Origin: JADJOY01 sp046331705 [NCBI: bacterium] | GTDB taxonomy: Bacteria; JADJOY01 | DNA length: 64,000 nt | Reading direction: 5' to 3' | Assembly: GCA_046331705.1 (NCBI GenBank) | Contig: JAXLQJ010000001.1 | Coordinates: 327,063 to 391,062, forward strand | Shown here: piece after piece, positions 35,933 through 44,022 of the stretch | Position numbering within the stretch: position 1 is the first letter of the stretch | Layout of the letters: each line of letters begins with the position of its first letter | The notes under the pieces: model-generated | The model's database searches: none | What the model was told of the DNA's origin: nothing | What the model saw: only the letters and a program-made list of their open reading frames with translations | Made by a program: the position numbers and the translations under genes

Positions 35933-35952
35933 CTGACCAATTGGTCAGACCA
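35933..35952. promoter_or_regulatory. GntR/FadR-type operator, overlapping palindromes
   Basis: CTGACCAATTGGTCAG (35933-35948) is a perfect 16-bp palindrome, and TGGTCAGACCA (35942-35952) is a second, odd-centred palindrome fitting the FadR-subfamily consensus TnGTnnnACnA. Both lie 11-30 bases upstream of the regulator start, where a bound dimer would block initiation. Autoregulation is inferred. Confidence 0.6.
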
Positions 35953-36023
35953 CTATGCCGTGGCGGCGCGCGCTCGGCAACCCCCGCGCTCGGGTGCGGC
36001 CGAGGCGCGTCCGGGCGCGTCGC

Positions 36024-37631
36024 TCAGCCGCCGGCCCAGCGCGCGCGGGCGAAGGAGTCGAAGCTGCCGCGGGGATCCAGCTCGAAGCCCTCGAGTCGCT
36101 TCGACATCACCGCGATGTGCTCCTCGTGCCACAGGAAGACGTAGGGAAGCTCGTCGGCGACCAGCCGCTGGATCTCGGCGTAGAGCGGCTTGCGCGCCGC
36201 GGGATCCAGCAGCGTGTGCGCGCGCTCGCTCAGCTCGTCGACGCGCGCGTCGTGGAAGCGGCCGCGATTCGCGCCCGCGGGCGGCACGTTCGCCGAGTGG
36301 AAGACGGTCCAGAACATGTCGGGCTCGGTCACGCCCACCCATTGCAGGGTGAACGTCTGGAAGTTCCCGCGCTTGATGTCGTCGAAGAACGTCCCCCACT
36401 CGCTCGACTGGATCGTCAGGCCGACGCCCACGGCGGCGAGCTGGCTCTGCAGCACCTCGGCGATCCGCCGGCGGAGCTTGTCCTCGCTGGTCTTGTGCAC
36501 GAGCGTGAAACGCAGCGCCGGCCCGTCGCCGTCGGCGTCCGGCTTGCCGGCCTCGTCGAGCAGCCGCTTCGCCGCGGCGGGATCGTAGGGCTGGCGCGCG
36601 ACATCGCCGGCGTACGCCCAGCTCGACGGCGGCAGCAGCCCCGTGGCCGGCAGCGCGTGGCCGCCCAACAAGCTGCGGATGATGCCGTCGCGGTCGATCG
36701 CCTGGGCGATGGCGCGACGCACGCGCACGTCGCTCAGCAGCGGATCCGTGAGGTTGAAGCCCAGATAGGTGGTGTTGGCGCTGGCGGTGCGAACGATCGC
36801 GAGCGCGGGATCGCCCTCGAGGTCCGCGATGCGGTCGGGCGCGACACCGTTGAGCAGGAACTGGACGCTGCCCTTGCGCAGCTCGAGGGCGCGGGTGGCT
36901 TCGTCGGTGAGGATCTTGAGCTCGATGCGCTCGATCGCCGGCGCGGCGCCGCGGAAATGCGGGTTCGCCTCCACCACCACCCGATCGCCAGCGGCGAACG
37001 ACCTCACCTGATACGGCCCCGTGCAGGTGGCGCCACGAGCGTACTTCTGCGTGTGATCGGCGACCTTCGCGGCGGGAAGGATGCCCACCGAGAGCGCGGT
37101 CAGGAGCGGCGCGTACGGCTCGTCGAGACGGATGGCGACGGTCGCCGGATCGGGAGTGTCGATCGAGCGGATGCGCGCCAGCGCGGCGCGATGCGGCGAG
37201 GCGAATGCAGGGTCCAGGACCGCCTCGAGCGTCGCCTTCACGTCGGCGGCGGAAAGCGGCGAGCCATCGGAGAAGGTCACGCCGCTCGCCAGATGGAAGA
37301 CGTAGTTGCGATCCTCGGTCACGTCCCACGACGCGGCGAGCGCCGGGCGCGGCGAACCGTCGCCAGCGAGACGCACGAGCCCCTCGCACACCAGGTCCAG
37401 AATGCGCGAGCTGGCGGCATCGGTGGCGAGGCGCGGATCGAGATTCGTGGGATCGGAGTCGAGGCCGATCACCAGCGTGCTCGGCGCACCCGCGCCCTTC
37501 GCGGGAGGACTGCCGCGGTTGCACGCGCTCGCGACGACCAGCGACCCGCACGCGAGCGCGATCCCCAGGCGGCGGGATCGCAGGCCTCGCAGCCGTGCGC
37601 CGAGAGCCCGCCAAGCGGCCCGCGGGCTCAT
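36024..37631 (-). CDS. ABC transporter solute-binding lipoprotein, oligopeptide type (SBP_bac_5)
   Basis: A 535-residue protein from ATG 37631, overlapping the stop of the upstream enoyl-CoA hydratase (ATGA). A lipobox LVVASACNRG marks an acylated Cys near residue 38. The family-5 core is intact: LVIGLDSDPTNLDPRLATDA, LVCEGLVRLAGDGSPRPAL, SWDVTEDRNYVFHLASGVTF, GTGPYQ-like TCTGPYQVRSF, FNLTDPLLSDVRVRRAIAQA and YDPAAAKRLLDEAGKPD. These proteins deliver peptides, nickel or opines to permease complexes, but no permease or ATPase gene is nearby, so the partner is elsewhere. No shift from neighbouring base composition. Ligand unknown. Confidence 0.88.
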   Translation of the reverse strand: MSPRAAWRALGARLRGLRSRRLGIALACGSLVVASACNRGSPPAKGAGAPSTLVIGLDSDPTNLDPRLATDAASSRILDLVCEGLVRLAGDGSPRPALAASWDVTEDRNYVFHLASGVTFSDGSPLSAADVKATLEAVLDPAFASPHRAALARIRSIDTPDPATVAIRLDEPYAPLLTALSVGILPAAKVADHTQKYARGATCTGPYQVRSFAAGDRVVVEANPHFRGAAPAIERIELKILTDEATRALELRKGSVQFLLNGVAPDRIADLEGDPALAIVRTASANTTYLGFNLTDPLLSDVRVRRAIAQAIDRDGIIRSLLGGHALPATGLLPPSSWAYAGDVARQPYDPAAAKRLLDEAGKPDADGDGPALRFTLVHKTSEDKLRRRIAEVLQSQLAAVGVGLTIQSSEWGTFFDDIKRGNFQTFTLQWVGVTEPDMFWTVFHSANVPPAGANRGRFHDARVDELSERAHTLLDPAARKPLYAEIQRLVADELPYVFLWHEEHIAVMSKRLEGFELDPRGSFDSFARARWAGG

Positions 37632-38395
37632 CTCGCCGGCTTCTTCGCCTGCAGCTCGGCGACCATCGCGGCGCGCTTGGCGGTGGCGATCGGACCGAAC
37701 CAATGCCGCACGAACATCGCCCGCGACTCCTGGGCGCGCTCGCGGATCCGGGCGAGGTGGTCGTCGCGCAGGTCGAGCTTGGTGCGCGCGTAGGCACCCG
37801 CGGGCAGCTCGGCCAGCTCGCGCGCCTTGGCTTTCGCCACCTTGAGCAGCTCGCCGCCGTCGACCACGCGCTGCACCACTCCCAGCTTGAGCGCCTGGTA
37901 GGGCGAGAGCCGCTGGCCTTCGAGGATGCACGTGTTCCAGTGCTCGCGCGGGATCGCGTGGCGCGCGCACTCCAGGGCGCCCACCGGGAACGCGATGCCG
38001 AGCGGCACCTCGGTGAGGCCGATCGCGAACTCGCCCGCGGCCATCACCCGCCAATCGGCGGCGCAGGCGAGAACGCACCCGCCCGCGATCGCGTGGCCGT
38101 TCACCGCGGCGACGACCGGCTTCTCGAAGGCGAAGAGCCGCGCGAAGAGCCCGTCGAAGGCCTCGACGAACGCCGCGCCGCCCTGCTCGTCGAAGCCGTG
38201 CGCCTCCACCAGATCGAGCCCGGCGCCGAACGCGCGCCCGTGACCGGTCAGCACCAGCGCGCGCACCTCCGGTCCCGCGACCTGATCGAGCGCCTGGTTC
38301 ATCGCCGTGATGAACGCGTGGTTGATGGCGTTGCCCTTGGGACACGCCAGCGTCATCACCGCCACCGCCCCGTCCTTCGCGATCTCGATCGGCAT
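37628..38395 (-). CDS. Enoyl-CoA hydratase/isomerase family protein
   Basis: A 255-residue crotonase-fold protein from ATG 38395, preceded by an excellent Shine-Dalgarno (AGGAGG, ~7 bases upstream). Typical features: AVMTLACPKGNAINHAFI, LVLTGHGRAFGAGLDL (first oxyanion-hole region), VVAAVNGHAIAGGCVLACAA (second, G-G motif), GLTEVPLGIAFP and YQALKLGVVQRVVDGGELL. One catalytic Glu appears in the GLTEVPLG block, while the first Glu position (after GHGRAFGAGLDL) is less clear, so activity could be isomerase- or hydrolase-like rather than classical hydratase. The stop overlaps the solute-binding protein start, an uncommon pairing that suggests uptake and CoA-dependent catabolism of one compound. 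Confidence 0.85.
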   Translation of the reverse strand: MPIEIAKDGAVAVMTLACPKGNAINHAFITAMNQALDQVAGPEVRALVLTGHGRAFGAGLDLVEAHGFDEQGGAAFVEAFDGLFARLFAFEKPVVAAVNGHAIAGGCVLACAADWRVMAAGEFAIGLTEVPLGIAFPVGALECARHAIPREHWNTCILEGQRLSPYQALKLGVVQRVVDGGELLKVAKAKARELAELPAGAYARTKLDLRDDHLARIRERAQESRAMFVRHWFGPIATAKRAAMVAELQAKKPAR

Positions 38396-38470
38396 CCTCG
38401 ATCCTCCTCTTGCGTGTCGCGCGTCCCGCCGCGGTTGAGCGAGCGGGCAAGCTTGGTATGATGATTCGCG

Positions 38471-40096
38471 ATGGTTCAATTGCAATCCGCCGAGCGGCGC
38501 CGCTTCCCGCGCGCGCCCGTGACCACGCCGGTCGAGTTCCAGAGCGAGCTCGGGCTCGAGACGGCGGTGGCGAGCGACCTGGGAGCCGGCGGGATGCGCG
38601 TGTCCACGCGCACCGCGCTCACGCTCGGCAGCGACGTGTGGATCAAGTTCAAGCCGCCCGCGACGCTGCGGCCCATGTTCTTCCAAGCGCGCGTGGTGCG
38701 GCTCGGCCCGGACACCCAGAACCCGGGCGAGCACGAGGGATTCGCGGTCGGTTTCGTCGACCCGACCGGCTCGGCCACGGACGAGCTCGACCGGCTGGTG
38801 CGGCGCTACCTGACCGCGAACGGCCTCGACGCGACGGTCCCGCCAGCGGCGCCGACGCCGAGCGCCGAGGCCGAAACGGACGGCCCCAAGTCCGTGGCGA
38901 TCCGCTATCGCACCGAGCGTGAGTTCATCGACGCGTACGTGCAGCAGCTCTGCGACGCACGGATCGAGCTTCGCGCCAGCCAGGCCTGGCCGGTCGGCAC
39001 CCGCGTCGAGGTGGAGATCGAGCTTCCGAACTACTACGAGATCCTGCGCCTCGACACCGTGATCGAGAGCTCGTTGGGAGCCGTGACGGCGGGGCCGCGC
39101 AGCGGTGCCCCGAGCGATTTCCTGCACCGCGCGCGCGTTCTCGAGCCGACCTCCGAGGCCATGCGCTTCGTGCACGGCTTCGCGAGCGTCTTTCTGAGCG
39201 CCCGCCCCGGACCGCGCACGCAGGCGGAGCCCGAAGCCCACGCGGACGCGGCGTCCCTCGCGATGCCCGAGCCTGCGCGTGCCGCCGAGCCTGCGACACC
39301 CGCCCCGGAGCCGCTGAACGCCGCGCTGGCCGCGGCCGTTGCCGAGCCTCGGCCGACCGAGGGCGAGGGCACCGCCGATCTCACCGCGCTCATCGCCGAG
39401 GCGCTCTCGGCGCTCGACGCGCACGCGGTGGACGAATGGAAGGCGCCGCCGCGCGAGCCCGCGGTCGCCGCCGCGCCTGCCGCGGAGTCCCCCGCGAACC
39501 GCGAGACCAAGCGCATCGAGAACATCGCGGACCTGGTCGCACGGAGCCTTCACGGTGCTTCCGCGGAACGGCCGCGGCCCTCGCCGCAAACCGAGCGCGA
39601 GCTCGGGGCGCGTTCCCCTGCTTCGCCGAGCGCCGTGCGCGCCGCCGAGGCGCGGCTGCGCGTGAGCGGCAAGAGCGCCTCCGAATGGGCCGGGCTGCTC
39701 GGCGACGACGATCCCGATCAGCGCGCCGCGGCCGCCTCGGCACTCGGCAAGCTGGGCTCCACGGCGGCGTTCGCCGTGAACGCGCTCGCCGCTGCCCTGA
39801 ACGACGTGGACCCGCGCGTGCGTCGCGCCGCGGCTTGGGCGCTCGGCGACATCGGTCACGGCGCGAGCGAGGCCGTGCCTGCGCTCACCGATCGCCTCGC
39901 CGATGCCGACGCACGCGTCCGCTGGCGCGCGGTGCGTGCGCTGCGTGCGATCGGCCCCGCCGCGTCGCTCGCGGTGCCGGAGCTCAGTCGCGCGCTCACC
40001 GACGAGGACGACCGCGTGCGCCAATGGGCCGAGACCGCGCTCCACGACCTGGCCAGCATCGGCGCCGACGCTTCGCTTTCGCCCAGCTCGGTGTAG
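38471..40096 (+). CDS. Two PilZ-like domains plus HEAT repeats, probable c-di-GMP effector
   Basis: A 541-residue soluble protein from ATG 38471. The first PilZ domain has the RxxxR and D/NxSxxG-like motifs (ERRRFPRAP and SDLGAGGMRVS). Together these bind cyclic di-GMP, although the usual Ser is Gly here. A second, atypical PilZ-like domain spans ~residues 140-245 (IRYRTEREFIDAYVQQLC, TRVEVEIELPNYYEILRLDT). An acidic Ala/Pro linker follows. The C-terminal ~130 residues hold HEAT-like repeats: LLGDDDPDQRAAAASALGKL, LNDVDPRVRRAAAWALGDIG, LADADARVRWRAVRALRAIG, LTDEDDRVRQWAETALHDLA. A ligand-gated scaffold is plausible. The TPR gene begins 24 bases later, so both may act in one complex. Confidence 0.8.
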   Translation: MVQLQSAERRRFPRAPVTTPVEFQSELGLETAVASDLGAGGMRVSTRTALTLGSDVWIKFKPPATLRPMFFQARVVRLGPDTQNPGEHEGFAVGFVDPTGSATDELDRLVRRYLTANGLDATVPPAAPTPSAEAETDGPKSVAIRYRTEREFIDAYVQQLCDARIELRASQAWPVGTRVEVEIELPNYYEILRLDTVIESSLGAVTAGPRSGAPSDFLHRARVLEPTSEAMRFVHGFASVFLSARPGPRTQAEPEAHADAASLAMPEPARAAEPATPAPEPLNAALAAAVAEPRPTEGEGTADLTALIAEALSALDAHAVDEWKAPPREPAVAAAPAAESPANRETKRIENIADLVARSLHGASAERPRPSPQTERELGARSPASPSAVRAAEARLRVSGKSASEWAGLLGDDDPDQRAAAASALGKLGSTAAFAVNALAAALNDVDPRVRRAAAWALGDIGHGASEAVPALTDRLADADARVRWRAVRALRAIGPAASLAVPELSRALTDEDDRVRQWAETALHDLASIGADASLSPSSV

Positions 40097-40120
40097 GATC
40101 GCCGGCAGGCGACCCTTGCG

Positions 40121-41155
40121 ATGAATCGGCCCAGCGCGCGCGAACGGCTTTGGCAGCGGTTCTCGTTGGCCGGTGATCGTGCGCTCGATCGCGGTGAGAT
40201 CGACGACGCCGAGCGGTTCTATCTGGCCGCCCTGGGCGCCTCCGAGGAGACGCCGGCGCTGGCGCGTTACGTCACCAGCAGCCTCTACAACGTCGCCTAC
40301 CTCTACAAGAGCCAGCAGCGCTGGCACGAGGCCGAGCCCTTCGCGCGCCGCGCGCTGGAGACCAAGCAGCACGAGCTCGGCGCCGAGCACCCGGACGTGG
40401 CCGTCGACCTGAACAACCTCGCGGTGCTCTTCATCCGCCAGGGCAAGTACCAGGATGCGGAGCCGCTCTATCAGCGATCGCTGGACATCTTGCGGGCGCA
40501 GCTCGGGCCCGAGCACCCGCACGTCGCCACGACCCTCTCCAACCTGGCCGCGCTCTACAAGGTCGAGCGCCGCTTCCTGGAGGCCGAGGAGCACTACAAG
40601 AACGCGATCGCGATCCAGGAGCGGACACTCGGCACCGAGAACGCCGAGGTCGCGCGCTCGCTCTACAACCTCGCCGGGCTCTATCGCACCGCGCGGCGCT
40701 ACGCCGACGCGGAGCGCGCCTACGTCCGCTCGCTCGAGATCCAGGAGAAGGTCGTCGGTCGCGACCACCCCGACATCGCGAGCGACCTCGCGAACCTCGC
40801 TCGGCTGCTCTACCTGCAAGGCAAGATCGACCAAGCCGAGCCGCTCTACCGCCGCGCGCTGCGCATCCGCCTCAAGGTGCTGGGCGCCGAGCATCCCGAC
40901 GTCGCCACCTGCCTCAACAACCTGGGCCTGCTGTCGCTGCTGCGCGGCAAGTATCGCCAGGCCGATCTGCACTTCCGCCGCTCGCTCAAGATCCTGGAGA
41001 AGGCCCTCGGGCCGGCCCATTCGAGTGTGGCGCTCACCCTCGAGAACTACGCCGCGCTGCTGCGCAAGACCGGACGCGAGGCCGAAGCCAACGCCGTGGA
41101 AGCGCGCGCCCGCGAGATCGAAGCGGCGCTCCCGCCCGAAGACGTGATGCCCTGA
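40121..41155 (+). CDS. Kinesin-light-chain-type TPR protein
   Basis: A 344-residue protein from ATG 40121, made almost entirely of 42-residue TPRs of the kinesin-light-chain class. At least six full repeats show the pattern 'Y..AE.L..R.L.I.E..LG.EHP.VA..L.NLA.LY': EPLYQRSLDILRAQLGPEHP, EEHYKNAIAIQERTLGTENA, ERAYVRSLEIQEKVVGRDHP, EPLYRRALRIRLKVLGAEHP and FRRSLKILEKALGPAHS. No signal peptide or enzymatic domain. Short repeats like these mediate protein binding, and the upstream PilZ-HEAT gene is a natural partner. The 3' end (from 41127) is also present, decayed, as a duplicate at 42992-43127. Confidence 0.85.
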   Translation: MNRPSARERLWQRFSLAGDRALDRGEIDDAERFYLAALGASEETPALARYVTSSLYNVAYLYKSQQRWHEAEPFARRALETKQHELGAEHPDVAVDLNNLAVLFIRQGKYQDAEPLYQRSLDILRAQLGPEHPHVATTLSNLAALYKVERRFLEAEEHYKNAIAIQERTLGTENAEVARSLYNLAGLYRTARRYADAERAYVRSLEIQEKVVGRDHPDIASDLANLARLLYLQGKIDQAEPLYRRALRIRLKVLGAEHPDVATCLNNLGLLSLLRGKYRQADLHFRRSLKILEKALGPAHSSVALTLENYAALLRKTGREAEANAVEARAREIEAALPPEDVMP

Positions 41156-41229
41156 CGGATCCGCGTGCCGTACGGGTTTCCCCCAATTCGCACGATCGAC
41201 TCCTGACGCCCGGCCGCGCTGCGGGCGCG

Positions 41230-42690
41230 GTGAGCCTGGCGCTGGTGGGGTTGGCGGCGCTGGTGGCGTTCGGGGGCGGCAGGCTCGGGCCGGCGGTGCT
41301 GGTCGCGAGCTGGTTCGCGCTCTCGCTCGTGCTCTTCGCGCGCGGAGCGAGAAGGCGGCTTGCCGACGAGCCCCGTCTGACGACCTACGGCCGGTGGGTG
41401 GCCGCGCCAGTGCTCGCGTTGGTGGTGGTCGCGCTCGCCGGGACCGCATTCCTGGTGCTCGCGCTGGTGGTGGTGATCGTCGCCATTCGACCACCGGTCG
41501 GCCTCAGCCTGGTCGCCCTCGCGCTCGGCATGCCGAGCGCTTGGTGGCTCGTCGGGCGCGGCGCCACGGCGATCGGCGCGCGCTGGCCGGCGGCGCGCGA
41601 GGCGTCCGCTCGCTGGGTCGTCGCACCGCGACTCGTCGCCGCCTCGCTCGCGGTGGCGGCCGTCGCGTGGCTCGTGGATCTGGCGAACGCCTTCGCGTTC
41701 GCGTTCTTCGTGATCCTGGCGCTGATCTGGGTGATGTTGCTCGCCAATGGGATCGGACGCGCGCTGGCGCGGGTCGCGGCGGGGGAGCTGTCGTGGCGAT
41801 CGACGCAGCGTTGCATCGTGTTCGGCGTGCTCTGGCTCACCGGCCTGGTCGTCATCACCCTCGAGACGTCGGCGCTCGGAACCTACGTCCTTCACGGTCA
41901 CGGCGACGGTGCGTACCGGCTCGCCGAGTCGCGACGTGCCGAGGTCGACGACGCAGGGTTTCGAGGTCCCCCGGTGCCGCGTGAGCGCCGAGCCGGCGTG
42001 GCGCGCGTGGCGTTTCTGGGCGACTCGACGACGTACGGCTGGTTGGTGGCCGAACGCGAGGCGTACCCGCGTCGTGTCGAGCGCATCTTGAGTGGCTGCG
42101 GCGGCCATCCCGTGGAGGTCGTCAACGCGGGCGTGCCCGGCTACGACGCGCGTCGAATGTCGATTCTGCTCGCGACGCACGTCGCCGAGTGGCAGCCGGA
42201 CGTGGTGGTCGTGATGACTGGCCCCAACGATCCGGCCGACTCACCCGCCGCGTTTCGCTCGTCCCTCGAAGCGCTGCTGCGGCAAGTGGAGACGGTGGGC
42301 GCGCGCGTGGTGCTTTCGACGTATCCGTACGGGGATCCCGCCGAACGGGGTGAGAAGAACGCGGTGATCGCGGAACTGGCGCGCGAGCGCGGGCTCACGT
42401 CGTTCGATGCGCAGGCGGTTGTCGACGGAAAGCCTCACGACGCGTTCTTCCTCCTCGACGGCGCAGCACCCCACGCCCGCGGGCCACGCGGCGCTGGCTG
42501 CGGCGCTGGCCCCCGTGATCGCGGAGGTGCTGTGGCCCGCCGAGCCCCATCGGCTCGAGTGTGCGGCCTCCCTCGATCGAGCCGCGGTTCCGGGCTGGGC
42601 GCGTGGGAACGGCGTTGCTATGCTCGCGCCACTCGAGCTTGCCGCTGTTCGCGCGTCTTCCCCGGCCCGCGTCGACGTCGAGCCCATTCG
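41230..42690 (+). pseudogene. Polytopic SGNH hydrolase-like membrane protein, frameshifted near 42465
   Basis: GTG 41230 (MSLALVGLAALVAFGGG). About six hydrophobic helices fill residues ~1-235, then a periplasmic SGNH domain: VAFLGDSTTYGWLVAE (Ser block), VEVVNAGVPGYDARR (Gly block) and VVVMTGPNDPAD (Asn block). The last block appears as FFLLDGAAPHARGP because of one extra base near 42465. In the other copy of this segment (44023 onward) it reads FFLLDGEHPTPAGHAALAA, giving the Asp-x-x-His pair in frame. The membrane-plus-SGNH plan is like acyltransferases that modify surface glycans. The end is uncertain because the 3' part runs into duplicated sequence. A copy-number or assembly artefact is possible. 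Confidence 0.6.
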
Positions 42691-42996
42691 ATGGACGCCG
42701 AGCGCCTCGCGCTCGCAGCCGCCGTGGACCAACGGTGGCGCGAAGTACGAATCCGCGCTGCCCAGCTCCGGTCTGCTCGCGCGCCGTGACGGCGAGGTGG
42801 TCGAGATCCTCGACGGCAACGAGAGGAGCCCTATCTGCGCGCCCGCCCGGCTGGCTCCGAACCACAGCTACGACGAGGCGCGCCAGATCATCGTGGACAG
42901 CATCCAGCGGATGCAGGAGCTCGCTCGGCTACCACGATCGTGGACCTGTTGCTCAAGACCGGACGCCGCCGCATGCAGACGCGCGGCGCGTCGCTC
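42354..42996. repeat. Direct repeat copy 1 (~643 bp) of the SGNH 3' end / methyltransferase 5' end
   Basis: This segment matches 44023-44666 over its whole length. It starts at GAAGAACGCGGTGATCGCGG and ends at CGCGTCGCTC in both copies. The differences I can see are mainly 1-2 base indels (for example near 42465, 42674, 42822 and 42921) with very few substitutions. That pattern is more like read error than long divergence. Confidence 0.85.
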
Positions 42997-43020
42997 CCGC
43001 CCGAATACGTGATGCCCTGA
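42691..43020 (+). pseudogene. 5' fragment of the methyltransferase gene fused to a TPR-gene end
   Basis: Starting at ATG 42691 this repeats the first ~100 codons of the methyltransferase at 44361 (AERLALAAAVDQRWRE, LARRDGEVVEILDGNE). It has small indels that break the frame (near 42753, 42822 and 42856). At 42992-42996 the sequence switches, across the shared bases CGCTC, to the 3' end of the TPR gene and so ends in PPEYVMP and a stop. No catalytic region is present. It is a by-product of a tandem duplication, or of its mis-assembly. Confidence 0.6.
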
Positions 43021-43127
43021 CGGATCCCGCGCGCCGTACGGGTTTCCCCAGTTCACGATCGAGCTGACGCCCGGCCGCGCTACGGGCGCGGTGAGCCTGG
43101 CGCTGGTGGGGTTGGCGGCGCTGGTGG
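42992..43127. repeat. Duplicate of the TPR-gene 3' end and SGNH start region
   Basis: This segment corresponds to 41127-41266 (140 bp) with a few indels and substitutions. It includes the TPR stop region GATGCCCTGACGG and the SGNH start region GGTGAGCCTGGCGCTGG. It follows directly on repeat copy 1, the arrangement expected from a head-to-tail tandem duplication whose second unit lost its middle. Confidence 0.75.
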
Positions 43128-43149
43128 TCAGATCGTCAAGAGTTGCGGT

Positions 43150-43183
43150 ACACGCCCTCTCGGCGAAGGTCAGGAGGGCGTGT
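43150..43183. terminator. 10-bp-stem hairpin at the left edge of the unique insert
   Basis: ACACGCCCTC and GAGGGCGTGT form a perfect 10-bp stem around a 14-base loop, followed by GCCTTTCC. It could be a terminator without a T-run or the end of a small element. A 6-2-6 palindrome (ACACTG-TG-CAGTGT, 43196-43209) follows. Confidence 0.4.
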
Positions 43184-43240
43184 GCCTTTCCGCGTACACT
43201 GTGCAGTGTTTGACGTTGGCGGGCCGCGCGAGGAGGACTG

Positions 43241-43519
43241 GTGAGGACGCAGGTACGAGTGCAGCTGATCACGATATCGACGGTCGCCTTCGTGGCGGCA
43301 CTTTACACCGTGCGGTCGGCGTGGAGCTTCGCCACGCAAGGGCAGGGGTCTGGATCGAATGGAATGATCATGTTCATGGTCATGGTGCTCGCATCGGCGA
43401 CAGCGGAGTTGCTCGTGGCCAGGGCAACGGCTCGCAGCGCTGGAACGCGAACGCGATGCTACGAGTGTCGGGACCTAGGCGTCCGCCCGAGCGTACGCGG
43501 CTACGTTAGCGACGAGTGA
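43241..43519 (+). CDS. Hypothetical small membrane protein in the unique insert
   Basis: A 92-residue frame from GTG 43241, inside the ~0.9 kb of single-copy sequence between the two duplicated blocks. Two hydrophobic stretches are visible (LITISTVAFVAALYTV and MIMFMVMVLASATAELLV) and a Cys pair (CYECRD) near the C-terminus. No family recognised. GC is lower than in flanking genes, hinting at a different origin. Its stop region overlaps the next small frame as GTGA, which mildly supports translation, but this may be chance. Confidence 0.35.
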   Translation: MRTQVRVQLITISTVAFVAALYTVRSAWSFATQGQGSGSNGMIMFMVMVLASATAELLVARATARSAGTRTRCYECRDLGVRPSVRGYVSDE

Positions 43520-43875
43520 GCACGCCGGCCGAGCGCGACATGACGCTCACCCGGATGGTTGCGCTCGCGTTGAAGCAGCGGCGCGGTCTGCTCGAGCTGA
43601 TCGGGGTCGCGAAGCGCGCAATCGACCCGATGGATTGCAGAATGCGCCACCTCGCGCCACGCGCGGCGATGGTGTGGCTCTGGGAGCGTGAACGCGCATC
43701 CACGGCGAGCTTCTGGGCTCGGGACTTCGGTGTCCGAGTCGACCGTCGCTGGCGAGTGCATGGTGCGCGGGGGCGATCCGCGCCGGTCGCGAACTTGGCG
43801 CAGCTTCCTCCCCGCAACCATTCGCGGGGGCTGGGGCCGATCGACCTCCTAGCCGTCCGCACTGCGCCCTTCTAG
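43516..43875 (+). CDS. Hypothetical protein in the unique insert
   Basis: A 119-residue frame from GTG 43516, overlapping the previous small frame by four bases. The N-terminal half is helical (MVALALKQRRGLLELIGVAK) and the rest is Arg/Trp-rich without recognisable motifs. No family assigned. Coding bias is weak, so treat it as tentative. Confidence 0.25.
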   Translation: MSTPAERDMTLTRMVALALKQRRGLLELIGVAKRAIDPMDCRMRHLAPRAAMVWLWERERASTASFWARDFGVRVDRRWRVHGARGRSAPVANLAQLPPRNHSRGLGPIDLLAVRTAPF

Positions 43876-44022
43876 CGACGCTTTGCGGCATCTTAGTTCC
43901 GGCTCACGATCGACGCCGGATGGTCCAGCGCATGACCGCCGATCCCTGCGGCGCTTACGTGAGCCATCCGATGAGCGAGGCGTGTCCGTGGGACACGCAG
44001 CTGCGCCTCGTGATCGGCGACC

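Noticed and set aside
37628-41494. A 1288-codon open frame on the minus strand
   Set aside because: Only its last ~255 codons (enoyl-CoA hydratase) are protein-like. The rest is the antisense of the PilZ and TPR genes, open because of high GC.
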